From NCBI GenBank assembly GCA_905331475.1, contig CAJNYU010001597.1, positions 1 through 64,000 on the forward strand: a stretch of DNA of 64,000 bases, in the 5' to 3' direction. This document shows positions 1 to 9,712 of this stretch, one piece after another. The DNA is from Rotaria socialis (Eukaryota; Rotifera; Eurotatoria; Philodinida; Philodinidae). The position numbers were made by a program, and so were the translations under genes. The notes beneath the pieces were generated by a model that saw nothing but the letters and a program-made list of their open reading frames with translations, searched no databases and was not told where the DNA came from. Numbering within the stretch: the first letter of the stretch is position 1; each line of letters opens with the position of its first letter.

Positions 1-113
1 ATGGAGAGATTTAATAGCATGTCATCAATCTGATTGGAAGATGTCGCATGTTTCTGTTTATTAATTTTGAATTGATCAATATTGATCTTCTTTCATTCAC
101 AATTAATCAATAA

Positions 114-219
114 GCGCTCAACTGTCGGTGCGCTCAACTGTCGGTGCGCTCAACTGTCGTGCGCTCAATCGTCTGCGCTCAACTGTCGGCACTCAACTGT
201 CGTGTGCTCAACTGTCGGT
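114..219. repeat. Minisatellite, 14-16 bp unit, about 7 copies
   Basis: Seven imperfect head-to-tail copies of a unit reading gcgctcaactgtcggt, varying between 14 and 16 bp. No spacers and no coding frame are visible. Sequence on either side (1-113, 220-505) shows nothing recognisable. Confidence 0.85.
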
Positions 220-505
220 GTACCAATATACTGATTGCATGTGTACGGCAAAATCGCTGTAAAACTACGGTCATAAAACACCGACCTTGATTACGACTGA
301 CAACAGTAAGTGTATAGTCGTGCACTGCCCGTATCTGGTGACCGCATTCTATCGTTCGGGTAGCTGTCGCAGACCCATTTTACACTGTAGTATACCGTAG
401 CTTGGCGCAATATAATAATATTTAATATACGCTGTGGGCATTTCTATCAATACAATCATATTTTGAGGTGTACATGAGGGGTTGGATGTCAGTAACGATA
501 AAACT

Positions 506-527
506 GTTACACCCACACCCACACCCT
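506..527 (-). repeat. Short interstitial telomere-like tract (CCCACA)n
   Basis: About three copies of the complement of TGTGGG, followed by a T run. TGTGGG is the telomeric repeat described for bdelloid rotifers. It lies just outside the left end of the mariner-like element. It is short enough to be chance, but a longer array of the same repeat occurs at 25801. Confidence 0.45.
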
Positions 528-665
528 TTTTTATGATTATTTTTAATTTCAATGAGTGGGTGTACCAAAACGATTGCGGCACTTTTGTTTTGTATATATC
601 TTGGCCCAGAAAAGGGCTTTAGTTCCCAGTGCTTGTAAAAGATGCGCCGTCAAATTCTCTAAAAG

Positions 666-1075
666 ATAGAGCCCAGCAGTTCTACCCAATACTCGGAATC
701 CCGGTTCCGGTTTCGGTTCCTAAGAATAAAACAAAATGCATCCAGCTTGGGTTCTTAAATCATTGTTTGGAACTGTTGTTTAATAATAATGTATGAAATC
801 AATGACTTTTTTACAAATAATAACTATATGTAAAGACAATATTCACACCTATGTTTTTTATAGAAAATTATTCTTTTTTTCCGTTTTGTGATGCAATGAG
901 AATTCAAATTAATACGTAGATGGAAATCTAACTAGAGTAGTTGAAGCTACGAAAATTGTAAAACAAAGGTGGCTCTAGTTATCAGTGAAATAAATAACGG
1001 TTCCAACGGTTCCGGGTTACAGAATCTTAAAAATTTCAGTTCTCCGTTGTTTTTTCTCGGGAACCAATGAGCTCT
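666..1075. mobile_element. hAT-like MITE inside the left mariner terminal repeat
   Basis: The inverted ends agree at 11 of 15 positions (agagcccagcagttc versus agagctcattggttc). They are followed inward by clustered ggttcc/ggaacc motifs. The candidate 8-bp duplication is tctaaaag (658-665) versus tctacaag (1076-1083), a 7/8 match. Removing the segment restores continuity with the partner terminal repeat at 6600-6650, which supports a real insertion. No transposase is encoded. Confidence 0.55.
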
Positions 1076-1289
1076 TCTACAAGACCTATATCAAGATTTT
1101 CTTTCAAATTCCTGTGATGGCTCTGGGGAAGAATCGACATGATAATATGCCTAAAACCGCTACTTCCCATGATTTCAAAGATGATAATTATGTTTCAAAC
1201 CTAGTGGTGCAGATGTTTCTTTATTTCAAAACAAATACTTTCATGATGTAATAATAAAAATACTTCTTAGGAAGCCACAATGAAGTACT

Positions 1290-1744
1290 TTCGACCTTAA
1301 GAATGTTCTTCGAAAATCATTTAACCATCCGTTTTTTCGACGGAACAAACTCGTCGAAGAAAATCGCCGATCACTTTTCGCAAATAATTCAGATCGATTT
1401 GTTTTTTGGCACGACTTTTTGATCTCGCGCTTCAGATTATCCATTGTTTCGACCTTTTCATAATCGATGTTTCGATCCCCACTGTCCTATATAGAATAAC
1501 AGAGAGGATTTGACTCAAAACAGTTCGGCGGCCATTGCATTTTCTGTATAAATGCGTGTAAGTGTTCTCTATTCCAATTTTACATTCTTTTGTCAGTAAA
1601 AGAGGCAGCGTCGTCCTGCTATAGACACCAGCCCATATGTCCGAATAGTCGATCTTTCTCAGCCTTGTAAAATGGTAGCAATTCATCACAGTACATTATA
1701 CCATTCATACGGTGATCCTTTTCAAAAAAGAAGGGCGTTGTGAG
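1290..1744 (-). pseudogene. Mariner-like transposase, C-terminal part (relic)
   Basis: Read leftward from the hAT junction, the frame gives TTPFFFEKDHRMNG, then an in-frame stop, QDDAASFTDKR (second catalytic Asp region), and after a frameshift FIQKMQWPPNCFESNPL, the WPPNSPDLNPLD-type region. A basic tail KVETMDNLKREIKKS follows. The gene is dead: at least two stops and one frameshift. The upstream part is across the hAT insertion at 4630-5050. Confidence 0.8.
1737..1744. repeat. hAT target-site duplication, left copy
   Basis: gttgtgag, repeated exactly at 4622-4629. The duplicated codons (Leu-Thr-Thr) belong to the interrupted mariner transposase and appear on both sides. Confidence 0.95.
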
Positions 1745-4621
1745 TAGAGACCTGCGGGACAAACTTTTGCCTGTCCCGTTCCCGTTTGTCCCGTGCCGAA
1801 TTTTTTTTGAATTGTCCCGTGAAATCCCGTTTATCCCGTTGACAAAAAAAAACGTTTAGAAGTCGTTTCGTTCCGTCAAAGAGAATAAGACGGCATTTTT
1901 ATACAACCAATAGAAAAATACACATACGTTTACATGATTGGCAGATAAATAAAGGCATTGTATAATAATTTCAAGAATTAGAAAATAGTATGTCAATTAT
2001 TTTTTCTAATTGTTTATATTATTAAAATAATCTTTTCTCTCTGTTTTTTAGTATCATTACTATGTCATGTACTGTACGTAAAGAACTCTTTTCTAAACAA
2101 TATTACCAGAACTTGATAGTAACTAAAGATTCATCAATTAAACTGAAAAAACCACCAAGTGCACGATCTGAATTATGGTCAAATTTTTCACAAGTATACC
2201 ATTCAGATATTGCTCAAGATTATATCGTGTGCCATGAATGTCATATTGTGCTAAAATGGACAAGTGAAACAGGTACAAACGTTATGAAAAACCACAATTG
2301 TGGAAACAAATTCACGTCTAAAAAATCAACACCTTCACGTCAACGTACAATTTCATCTTACTTGCCACCATCTCAAGAAGATTATTCAACAATAAAAGAA
2401 CGTATTGTTGAATCGTGCGCCGAGTTTTGTGCACTTGATAATAAAGCATTTGAAACAGTAGCAGGTGATGGTTTTATTAGCTTGGCAAAGCAGCTTATGA
2501 ATGCTGGTGCTCTTATTGGAACCGGTTTTTCTGTTAATGAATTACTACCACACCCGACTACTGTAACTATTAAATTTCACTTATCAATTGCGTGCATGCT
2601 TTTATCATAGGTCTCACGTAATGTAACACGTACTTATAATAAGCTGAAACAACAGCTTATTCTTTTTTGTGGAAATGTGCAACACTTTACAATCACTTGT
2701 GACTTCTGGACAGAAAGTTTAACAGGTACATATCCTCATGTGTTTAGTGGAATCAGTCGAGTACAATTATCACTGGTAGAATATAAGTATTGAGAAAAAT
2801 AAAGAAGAAAATTATCAATAGTTACATCACAGATATGTAAATAAATCAGCTCTTCGTTTATAGTTTTTAAGACAGAATTTATTTCTTTTTTAGAACTAGA
2901 ATCTTAGATTAGTAACGTCATGTTCAGGGGTTAAATATTCTATTTGATTCTCTTTTGATACAGGTTTACATTATGGTGGCATCAGCCTGCATTTCGTTGA
3001 TGTTGGTTTTAATTTACAAATGTTTATATTAGCTTGCAAGCTATATGATCTTCCAAATCAAAAGGCATATAATATACGTGATTTTGTGAATATTGTAGTT
3101 GAAGAATTTGGTCTGAAAATAAATGAAGATATATTTATAGTGTCGGACAACGAGCCGAAAATGGTTGCTGCATTCAGGGATGGTGTTATTCGAATTGGTT
3201 GCAGCGCTCATTACATTAACAAGGTTATTCAACATGCATTTGAATTGGAAGAACCTTGCTGTTCTGGTGTTCAAGCATTATTTTCACTTGTTCGAGATAT
3301 AATCACTTATGTTCGTCAAATTCATAAACAATCATCATTATCGATATGTGTTCAAAATTATTGTAAAGTACGTTTTAGTAGTGTGTATATTATGTTAAAT
3401 ACATTTGTTATGGTTTACAACGAGTTACCATCTATATTGAATACTACTCAAAGGCAAAATTATTTGAAAATTAATTATGTCGAATTGGAGCAATTAACAA
3501 GATATTTGAAATATTTTCATGATGTTATAGAAAAACTTAGCTGTGAACGCACACCAGCAATACACCTAGTGGTTTCGTACAAACAGTTTTTATTGAATAA
3601 ATCGAATGAGCATGATGATGATTGTCTTCATTTAGTCCAATTAAAACGTTACATATCGAAACATCTTAACGATTATTGGATCATACATGACATACATTAT
3701 ATAGCCATGTTATTACATCCTAATTTAAAAAGCTATCAGCTTATACCAGATAAAAAAACATGCTATTACATTAATGAAATTACAAATTGATGCATTAATT
3801 GATCCACTTGTTATTCAGCCAGTGCTGTCAACAGTAACAAATAATAAACCCAAAAATAAAGTGAGAAAAACAATGCATTCAACAAATACATTAGATGAAA
3901 TATTTGATGTACCAGATAAAGAAGATAATATACAACAACAACCACTTGATAGAACAGAATTTGATAGATATTTGGGAGATGAAACAAGAATAGATAATAA
4001 TACGAATATTTTAACTTATTGGCATTTAAATAAATCTATATATCCTAATTTAGCTCGACTAGCTAAACGGATTTTGGCTATTCCTGCTACAAATACGACA
4101 ATCGAACGTTTATTTTCTGATAGTGGTAACACCATAACTGATCGTAGAACACGACTAGATACAGATAAAATTAATAATTTGTTATTTATTAAGAGAAATA
4201 TGCGTGTTTTAAGAGATATTTATCCATCTGTTGTTGAAGTGTGCAGAAAAAGAAATCATAGTTTAACTTCAACTGATTCAACACCTACTGCAACACCAAA
4301 TAAAAAAATTAAATTGATCGCTAGAAGTCCAGAATTACACGAAGAAACAGCTGATGAAAATGATGACGATGAATAGTTTTAAATACAGCTTCCAATATTT
4401 TTTTTTCTGTAATTCATTTAGATAAGTTTTTGTCATAAATATAAAGTAAAAAGTGTATAATGTTTTGATATAACAATTCTGAAATTCGGGACAAAATTAT
4501 TTTTCGAATTGTCCCGATCCCGTTTGTCCCGTCCCGAAAAATTTTCGGGACAATCCCGTTTGTCCCACGGGACATGAAAAGCGGGATTTTTCGGGATTCG
4601 GGACTGTCCCGCAGGACTCTA
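1745..4621 (+). mobile_element. Complete hAT DNA transposon (2,877 bp)
   Basis: Terminal inverted repeats tagagacctgcgggaca and, reversed, tagagtcctgcgggaca (16/17 identical), flanked by the perfect 8-bp duplication gttgtgag. Clusters of gtcccg/cgggac lie just inside both ends (1760-1845, 4490-4615), like transposase-binding subterminal repeats. It carries one transposase gene at 2062-4376. It sits inside a mariner transposase relic, so it is the younger element. Confidence 0.95.
2062..4376 (+). CDS. hAT-family transposase, one frameshift
   Basis: Cut-and-paste DNA transposase. Proposed exons: 2062-2562, 2611-2725 and 2964 onward. The first intron is only 48 bp and removes an in-frame TAG, and the phases match. 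Residues about 35-80 form a BED-type zinc finger with Cys57, Cys60, His78 and Cys80. The RNase-H-like core shows TCDFWTE and VSDNEPKM, with candidate catalytic Asp residues. The C-terminal dimerisation region has AIPATNTTIERLFSDSG, with the conserved Glu. A single base change in an A7 run near 3752-3758 separates the core from the C-terminal frame; removing one A would join them. This could be inactivation or a homopolymer sequencing error. Otherwise no disabling change was seen. A 3'-splice-like tttttag precedes the start. Confidence 0.88.
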
Positions 4622-4629
4622 GTTGTGAG
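4622..4629. repeat. hAT target-site duplication, right copy
   Basis: gttgtgag, identical to 1737-1744. Confidence 0.95.
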
Positions 4630-5050
4630 ACCATTCCACGTTGCATCTATGACTACCATTACTGCCAGTGGATATCTTCTTTTCATGTGAACGCCGTTGT
4701 TCTCATCTGCTTCTGGTCAACTACTGGCCCATACAATATCGTTGTGTGAATTGAAAAACCCATTATGATTCGACATTTTTTCATTGGTGAAGATTCTTGT
4801 TCGCCGATATAAACATTTGACATTTTTTAAAATTCGAGCACAGCACCGTTTTCTTTGAAATTTATGGTGATCTTGTAGTTGTTGAGTGCTAATTTTTTGG
4901 TAGCATTTCTTTTTTCGATTTTCTTTGAGTACTCGAAGGATCGCTGATTTGTGACTGTTAAAGTCTCTGGCCGTTAATCGTGAACTTTTTCTTTTGAACG
5001 TAATTGGTTTTGCTACAAAATTGATCGATCCTTTTGTGCCCTCCACTTTG
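4630..5050 (-). pseudogene. Mariner-like transposase, central part (relic)
   Basis: Open minus-strand frame with RLTARDFNSHKSAILRVLKE (second HTH-like region), then RRTRIFTNEKMSNHNG, where the family normally has FTDEK; the first catalytic Asp appears as Asn. It continues as MKRRYPLAVMVVIDATWNGL up to the hAT target site. There is a frameshift near 4700. It joins logically to 1744 on the far side of the hAT insertion. Confidence 0.82.
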
Positions 5051-6427
5051 ATTGCTTATAACGAAATATTTTGCTTGGTACTTATTCGTAGATAAATCAA
5101 TGCGTTAAAATATAGCTTTACGAATTCACTGATGTTTATTTGAATAATAAGATGAATACACACAATGAACAATAAATTGGTATAAATGAGATTAATTGAG
5201 CGTTGAGACGTACACCATAAAAGAATGATTGTGATACAACAGTTCCACTGTAATGATCCCTATCTTTCCTTTAATATGTCTAGTTACGTAATTACTGTTT
5301 CTAATCTTCTAAGTATTCTCCTTCTTGTTACTATCCTAACTAAAAAGCTGTTAGCGCAATCCCTTTGGGATTAAAATGTGAAACACGATGTAAGTGTTAA
5401 TTCTGACCAGAAATACAAATTATTCTATATATTTCTGAATTTTTTCTTTCATTTTACTTTAATGCACCACCTACAAGTGAAAAATGCAAGTAGGTCATAA
5501 ATTTGCTGATATTGTAGCATTATGTGTTCCTTGACAGTACGAAGACGTCCACTACTATTCATCAAAGTATATCATAAGTGTTACTATCTATCCACCCTGC
5601 ATTTGCTAACGCGTTTGTGATAGTTCCAACGCCTATATATTAGGGTCTGTTATCGGTAATTAGCTAATTCATCAATTAAAATATATGTGGAAGTAGTCCA
5701 ACTGTGTACCCTTAACACCTCAATACTGCTTTCCGCTTGACTTCGACAAAGCACCTCTGTAACGCTCTGTGATGGATAAATCGCCTGTCTAGAACGATTT
5801 GTGATGATTGAATCACCTCACTGTAATGATCTGCAATCAGCGAGATTTACCCACCACAGACCGTTACCGACAGGTAGATTGTCCGTCACAGACCGTTACT
5901 GACAGATGATTTCCTGTCGGTAGCGGTCTGTGGGGGGGGGGGGTGCAAAATTTCTACCCTAAACACTTCAACACTCCTTTTCAGGTCGTGTTTCACAAAA
6001 ATGCCCACCTATTCCACCAATCTCTGGTCCTTTTATACTGTTACAGAAGGGAAGTGCGCGTTATATAACGAGTGACCACTGCTATGTCTATGCAAATGTC
6101 TATTCATAATCATACACCGATATATAGATTTCTTTGGTGATTGGTATGAGCTTATGTGATCAAATGATGTTATACTCTCTCCGAGGACATCTTGATAATT
6201 TTCCGTGAACATTCTGATTTGTTGTGAAATCTCCAGGTAATTCTACGGCAACTTTTGTAATATGTAAGTGCACTCGCTTACTACTCTAATTATCATTCTT
6301 ACGAACAAAAGGAAATTCTATAAAAAGGAAACGTAAATCTGTGAATAAGGAAGGATGTACATATCTATAACAAAAATGGGATATGTGATTTTCTGAATAT
6401 CTGAAACGGTAAATTAATGACACACTG
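5051..6427. other. Unidentified ~1.4-kb insert between mariner HTH and core
   Basis: The mariner frame stops after LLTDKTIGS (about 6428) and resumes at EGTKGSIN (about 5045). The intervening 1.4 kb has no transposase-like frame. It contains a direct repeat pair (5706-5732 versus 5955-5981, taccctWAAcac type), a hairpin (5854-5933) and a G12 run. I found no clear terminal repeat or target duplication, so the boundaries are approximate and more than one insertion is possible. Confidence 0.5.
5854..5943. repeat. 21-bp inverted repeat, extra arm copy and G12 run
   Basis: Left arm 5854-5874 (ccacagaccgttaccgacagg) pairs with 5913-5933 with one mismatch. A further direct copy of the left arm sits in the loop at 5887-5905. 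It is immediately followed by 12 consecutive G residues. Confidence 0.85.
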
Positions 6428-6582
6428 CTTCCTATTGTTTTATCGGTAAGAAGAGAGCCACTCTGATCATTTCTTCGTATCCAGCAATAAATCGTTGCAC
6501 GATGAACTTTTTTCGCTAAAAAATTCACGATTTCTGAAGCTTTTCCACATTCTTGTAATGGGAAATAGCAATATCGCGTAGG
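6428..6582 (-). pseudogene. Mariner-like transposase, N-terminal HTH (relic)
   Basis: The minus frame reads YCYFPLQECGKASEIV, then FLAKKVHRATIYCWIRR and NDQSGSL. This matches the helix-turn-helix layout of Tc1/mariner transposases (resistance helix, recognition helix with TIY-W, then G-S-L). It lies 20-180 bp inside the right terminal inverted repeat, as expected for this superfamily. Confidence 0.72.
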
Positions 6583-6756
6583 TCAGTAGTTTTAGTCATC
6601 TAAGAAAATCCGACAGGGAATTGAAAGAATATTTCATTATTAGCCTTCTAGAAAATTTGATGGCGCATCTTTAAAAAAAAACTTGGGGACTAAAGTCTTT
6701 TCTTGAACTAAGATATTCACAAAACAAAAGTGTCACACTCACTTTGGTACACCCGA

Positions 6757-7404
6757 TATAAATATGAATTTTGTTAAAATAATCAAAATTTCCACAGAAC
6801 TGCGGGATAAACCGCATCAAAGATTTGATCAAGTTGAATTTGTTAGCTAGTTATAAATCGAGCTAGAGGTTATAACTAGTTCAACATTTTTGTCGTTTTG
6901 CTCAACTATAAACTTTTAGAAAAGTAGTTTCGACTGCCAAAGCGGTTTCCTTATATGTGATAATTTTTCACAGTGAAACAAAAGCTTCTTGTTCGCCACG
7001 AGCTGTTCCAATAGCAGGGTAATATATTATGTACTCTTTAAACCAGAGCTGCCCAATCAGGAGATTGGGCAAGGAGGTTCCTGATTTCTTCAGATATCTT
7101 GAATTTTCTCATTTTAAATTTGAGTGAAACGATAAATCATTGAAACACGCCAATAAAAGGTTCTGTTGGTCTGTATAAAGTAAGTTTATGACTTTACTAG
7201 GCAATATTACCACTTGAGAGAATGTCTGATACTCTTTCACTAAAGCAATTCATAAGATGATAGCTACTCTATGATCACCATATGCTATAGTAAATAATTT
7301 CTATTAGCTAATGTTCAGTAGGAGATATCAATTCTTATCTAGCATTTGTTCTCAACACTATTGTCTTGTTCTATGAATGAACTTGAATTTGACTAGCGGT
7401 CTAG
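6757..7404. other. Non-coding AT-rich stretch
   Basis: No gene seen. A cagagctgcccaatc sequence at about 7043, followed by its partial inverse (gattgggc), resembles one hAT terminus, but no partner end or duplication was found. Confidence 0.4.
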
Positions 7405-8819
7405 CAGAGGTGCGCGGGGCAGGAATTTTCGTGCCCCACGGGTCTCGCCCCGTCGATCCCCGCAAGTCAAATTGTGTGAGCTCCCCCGCCCCGCTCGCCT
7501 CCCTACAAACACTCACCCGTCCCGTCCGCACCCGTGCGCCCAAAGGTGCCGCATCGCCCCGCCCGTATAACCCGAAGAAATTTTATTTTCAATAGTCTGG
7601 TTGTTTTAAAATTTAAATTATTTATTGTACAAGTAACGTGAATCGAAAATCGAATCACTGGGCCCTAGACTGACAGAACTTACACGTTCAAATATATGAA
7701 CAGGGAACGAAGTCGGTTGTTTCTGTCACCGATCCTGAGATTTCTGAAGCAACCACTAGATAAGTTCAAGTGGGACGAGGAAGACAAAGAACGAATGAGT
7801 GAAGCTGGGATACCGATGGGACGAACAGGAAAAATTTCCAAGAATAATAACTAAAAACACGCATCCAAAAATCAACGCGAAAGACAGATGCGAAGGAGTG
7901 CTCAAACCCTGATTTTGCTTTAGGTACGGCGAGGAAGCTCGTGGTCTCCTAACTAATAGAATACACTGCTGATGCTGACAATTCTCACCGGGGGACTTAA
8001 ATATCTTTCAGAGGGCAAGAGGTTCAGTTTCGTCTACTGAAGCACGCCGTTCAGAAATTTAGTGATGGAGGGATCAAGGTTCATTTTAGGAACTGCGGCT
8101 GCCCTCTTCATCTGTACTGTCTTTGGAAGTGACTAATCCTCGTGGCTCTTAAGTGAATCTGCCAACAATGTATGCCATGAAACTGATCATTTGTGTCATT
8201 GTTACAGACAGGCAGACAAATAGACAGACACAGGTTAATTACTGGTTCTAAATCCTATCCTTTCAGTGTAGGGAACAGAAATACAAATATCTAAAAGCTG
8301 TAAAAAGATAATATTCATCGAATGCAGATTCACTTTATCGTAGGCTGCTGAGTGTTAAATGTATTAGATTGACCAAAGAACTGGATATTTGGAAAAAAGT
8401 AATTGCTAAGCTCTAATAGCTCGGTTTTTTTACACTGACGGCATTCACGAAAATCATGAAGTTTCGCTACTGTTCATAGTTAGGATATCATTCACTGACA
8501 ATGTGAAAAGGAATTTAGATTTAAATGTAGAAACGTCTCGTCTTTTTGTTGGAACAGCTTAAAAACATTAGTCAATGTCAATTTCATATACGGTACAAAA
8601 GTTATTCTTCATCCAAAAGATCATCTGGAGAGCATAAGCGGCTCAAAGCCGATGCAGGCGTAACATTGATTTTTTTAAAAGGTCTGGCAACCATGGCACA
8701 CGGCTATTAATCCAGTTGTCGTGTCTGTTATGTCTTCTTCTCGCTCACATTATTATACTCAGTTATCAGCGAGACAGCAACGTGATGGTATGACAACAGA
8801 ACGGAACAAAAGGATAATC

Positions 8820-8892
8820 CCCCTTCGCATGGAATCGAACCATGCACCTCCTGCTTTCCGGGCAGACGTATTAACCACTGTACTAGAAAGGA
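8820..8892 (-). tRNA. tRNA-like gene or tRNA-derived SINE head, anticodon GGA in position
   Basis: A 73-nt cloverleaf can be drawn by hand. The acceptor has one C-C mismatch, the D stem has three pairs, the anticodon stem TCTGC/GCAGG encloses loop CCGGAAA, and the T stem CATGG/CCATG has loop TTCGATT. The A box TAGTACAGTGG and B box GGTTCGATTCC fit RNA polymerase III promoters. Position 33 is C rather than U. A GGA anticodon means Ser, yet the long variable arm of tRNA-Ser is missing. A pseudogene or SINE promoter is therefore more likely than a working tRNA. Confidence 0.6.
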
Positions 8893-9403
8893 GTGTGCAT
8901 TATTCGTTTGTTCCGTCTTACGATCGAAGGGGAACACTTCGGTCGTAACAGTGTCGATCCCACACCGTCATAACAGTGCTCCATTGATGAGAACATCGAA
9001 ACCAGAGAAGGTTTCTAACATTCGCCGAATATAGCCTATTTTAAGTTAGAAAACGTTTCAAAATGATGATTTGCGATCAATAGAGATTCTTACTGGTTGA
9101 TCGTAAAAAAACTAATTTTCAGAACAGAATTCGATATCTCTTCGCTCTAAGGTCGAAGAAGATTAAGGTTCGGAAACGATCTGATGATTAATTTTGATCA
9201 ATTCCGAGTAAGAATTTTATAGCCGCATACAGCGTAATTTCTGTTAGTTGCTATATTCGAATCATTTTTCGTACTTGTTTTCGCACTATGAGTCGAAAAG
9301 AAAGCAATGCTTGATAGCAAAAACGGAGAAACTATGAGTCTTACCGATGTTGATCGCGGTCACGCTCTAACCTAGCATTTCGCTCCACATCCGCCTCACA
9401 CGC

Positions 9404-9712
9404 TCATGAGTTCTGCCGGCGGTTCATTTCTTTCGTACGTTTTGCTGTAAGACGTTCTTTTCTTTCTTCTGCGTTTTCTTTTGCACGCTTATCGGCTAGA
9501 CGTTTCACTTCGTATTGACTACGAGATGCAAGATGCGTTTGTTTCTCTTCGTCTGTTTTTTTGACACCAAAATCGGCCAGTAGCTGTTTTTTGTATTGAC
9601 TTTCAACAACCAGACGGCTCTCTTTTTGTTCAGCAGTCTCTACGACAGCACGACGGGCACAAAAAGCTCGCATTCGGTTTTTAGAAGTCAACATCAGGAT
9701 ATCTATCTTCAT
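9404..9712 (-). CDS. STPR-type repeat ORF fragment
   Basis: 102 codons, mostly charged, with about three copies of a ~23-residue unit (AEQKESRLVVESQYKKQ, DEEKQTHLASRSQYEVKR, AEERKERLTAKR). This is the pattern of STPR DNA-binding repeats, often seen attached to transposon helicases. No start context, partner domain or continuation was found on either side, so it is probably a transposon-derived remnant. Confidence 0.45.
   Translation of the reverse strand: MKIDILMLTSKNRMRAFCARRAVVETAEQKESRLVVESQYKKQLLADFGVKKTDEEKQTHLASRSQYEVKRLADKRAKENAEERKERLTAKRTKEMNRRQNS

Larger units (their letters stand above)
557..6756 (-). mobile_element. Tc1/mariner-like element, degenerate, broken by nested insertions
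   Basis: Terminal inverted repeats: 556-665 continues at 1084-1130 and matches the reverse complement of about 6600-6756 at roughly 75-80 percent by eye, starting from a shared gggtgtaccaaa end. Between them on the minus strand are transposase pieces in the right order: HTH at 6428-6582, middle at 4630-5050, C-terminus at 1290-1744. Three insertions separate them: 666-1075, 1745-4621 and about 5051-6427. No clear TA duplication is preserved at the tips, so the exact ends are uncertain by a few bases. Confidence 0.72.

Noticed and set aside
114..219. CRISPR-like array
   Set aside because: Units are directly adjacent with no spacers, 14-16 bp long, in a eukaryotic genome. It is a minisatellite.
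2608..2610. TAG in hAT transposase as evidence for stop-codon reassignment, with 23169 and 38045
   Set aside because: Here a 48-bp intron explains the TAG. Other genes (for example at 53131-53133 and 4374-4376) use TAG as their normal stop, so a changed genetic code is not supported.
7043..7075. Second hAT element starting at cagagctgcccaatc
   Set aside because: Only one end is visible. No partner inverted end or 8-bp duplication was found.
7358..7595. Overlapping Pro/Arg-rich open frames on both strands
   Set aside because: They arise from the cccgt-type subterminal repeat array of the element, with no codon bias or motif.
8721..8948. Two open frames over the tRNA-like gene
   Set aside because: The frames are the product of reading a tRNA-like sequence as protein.
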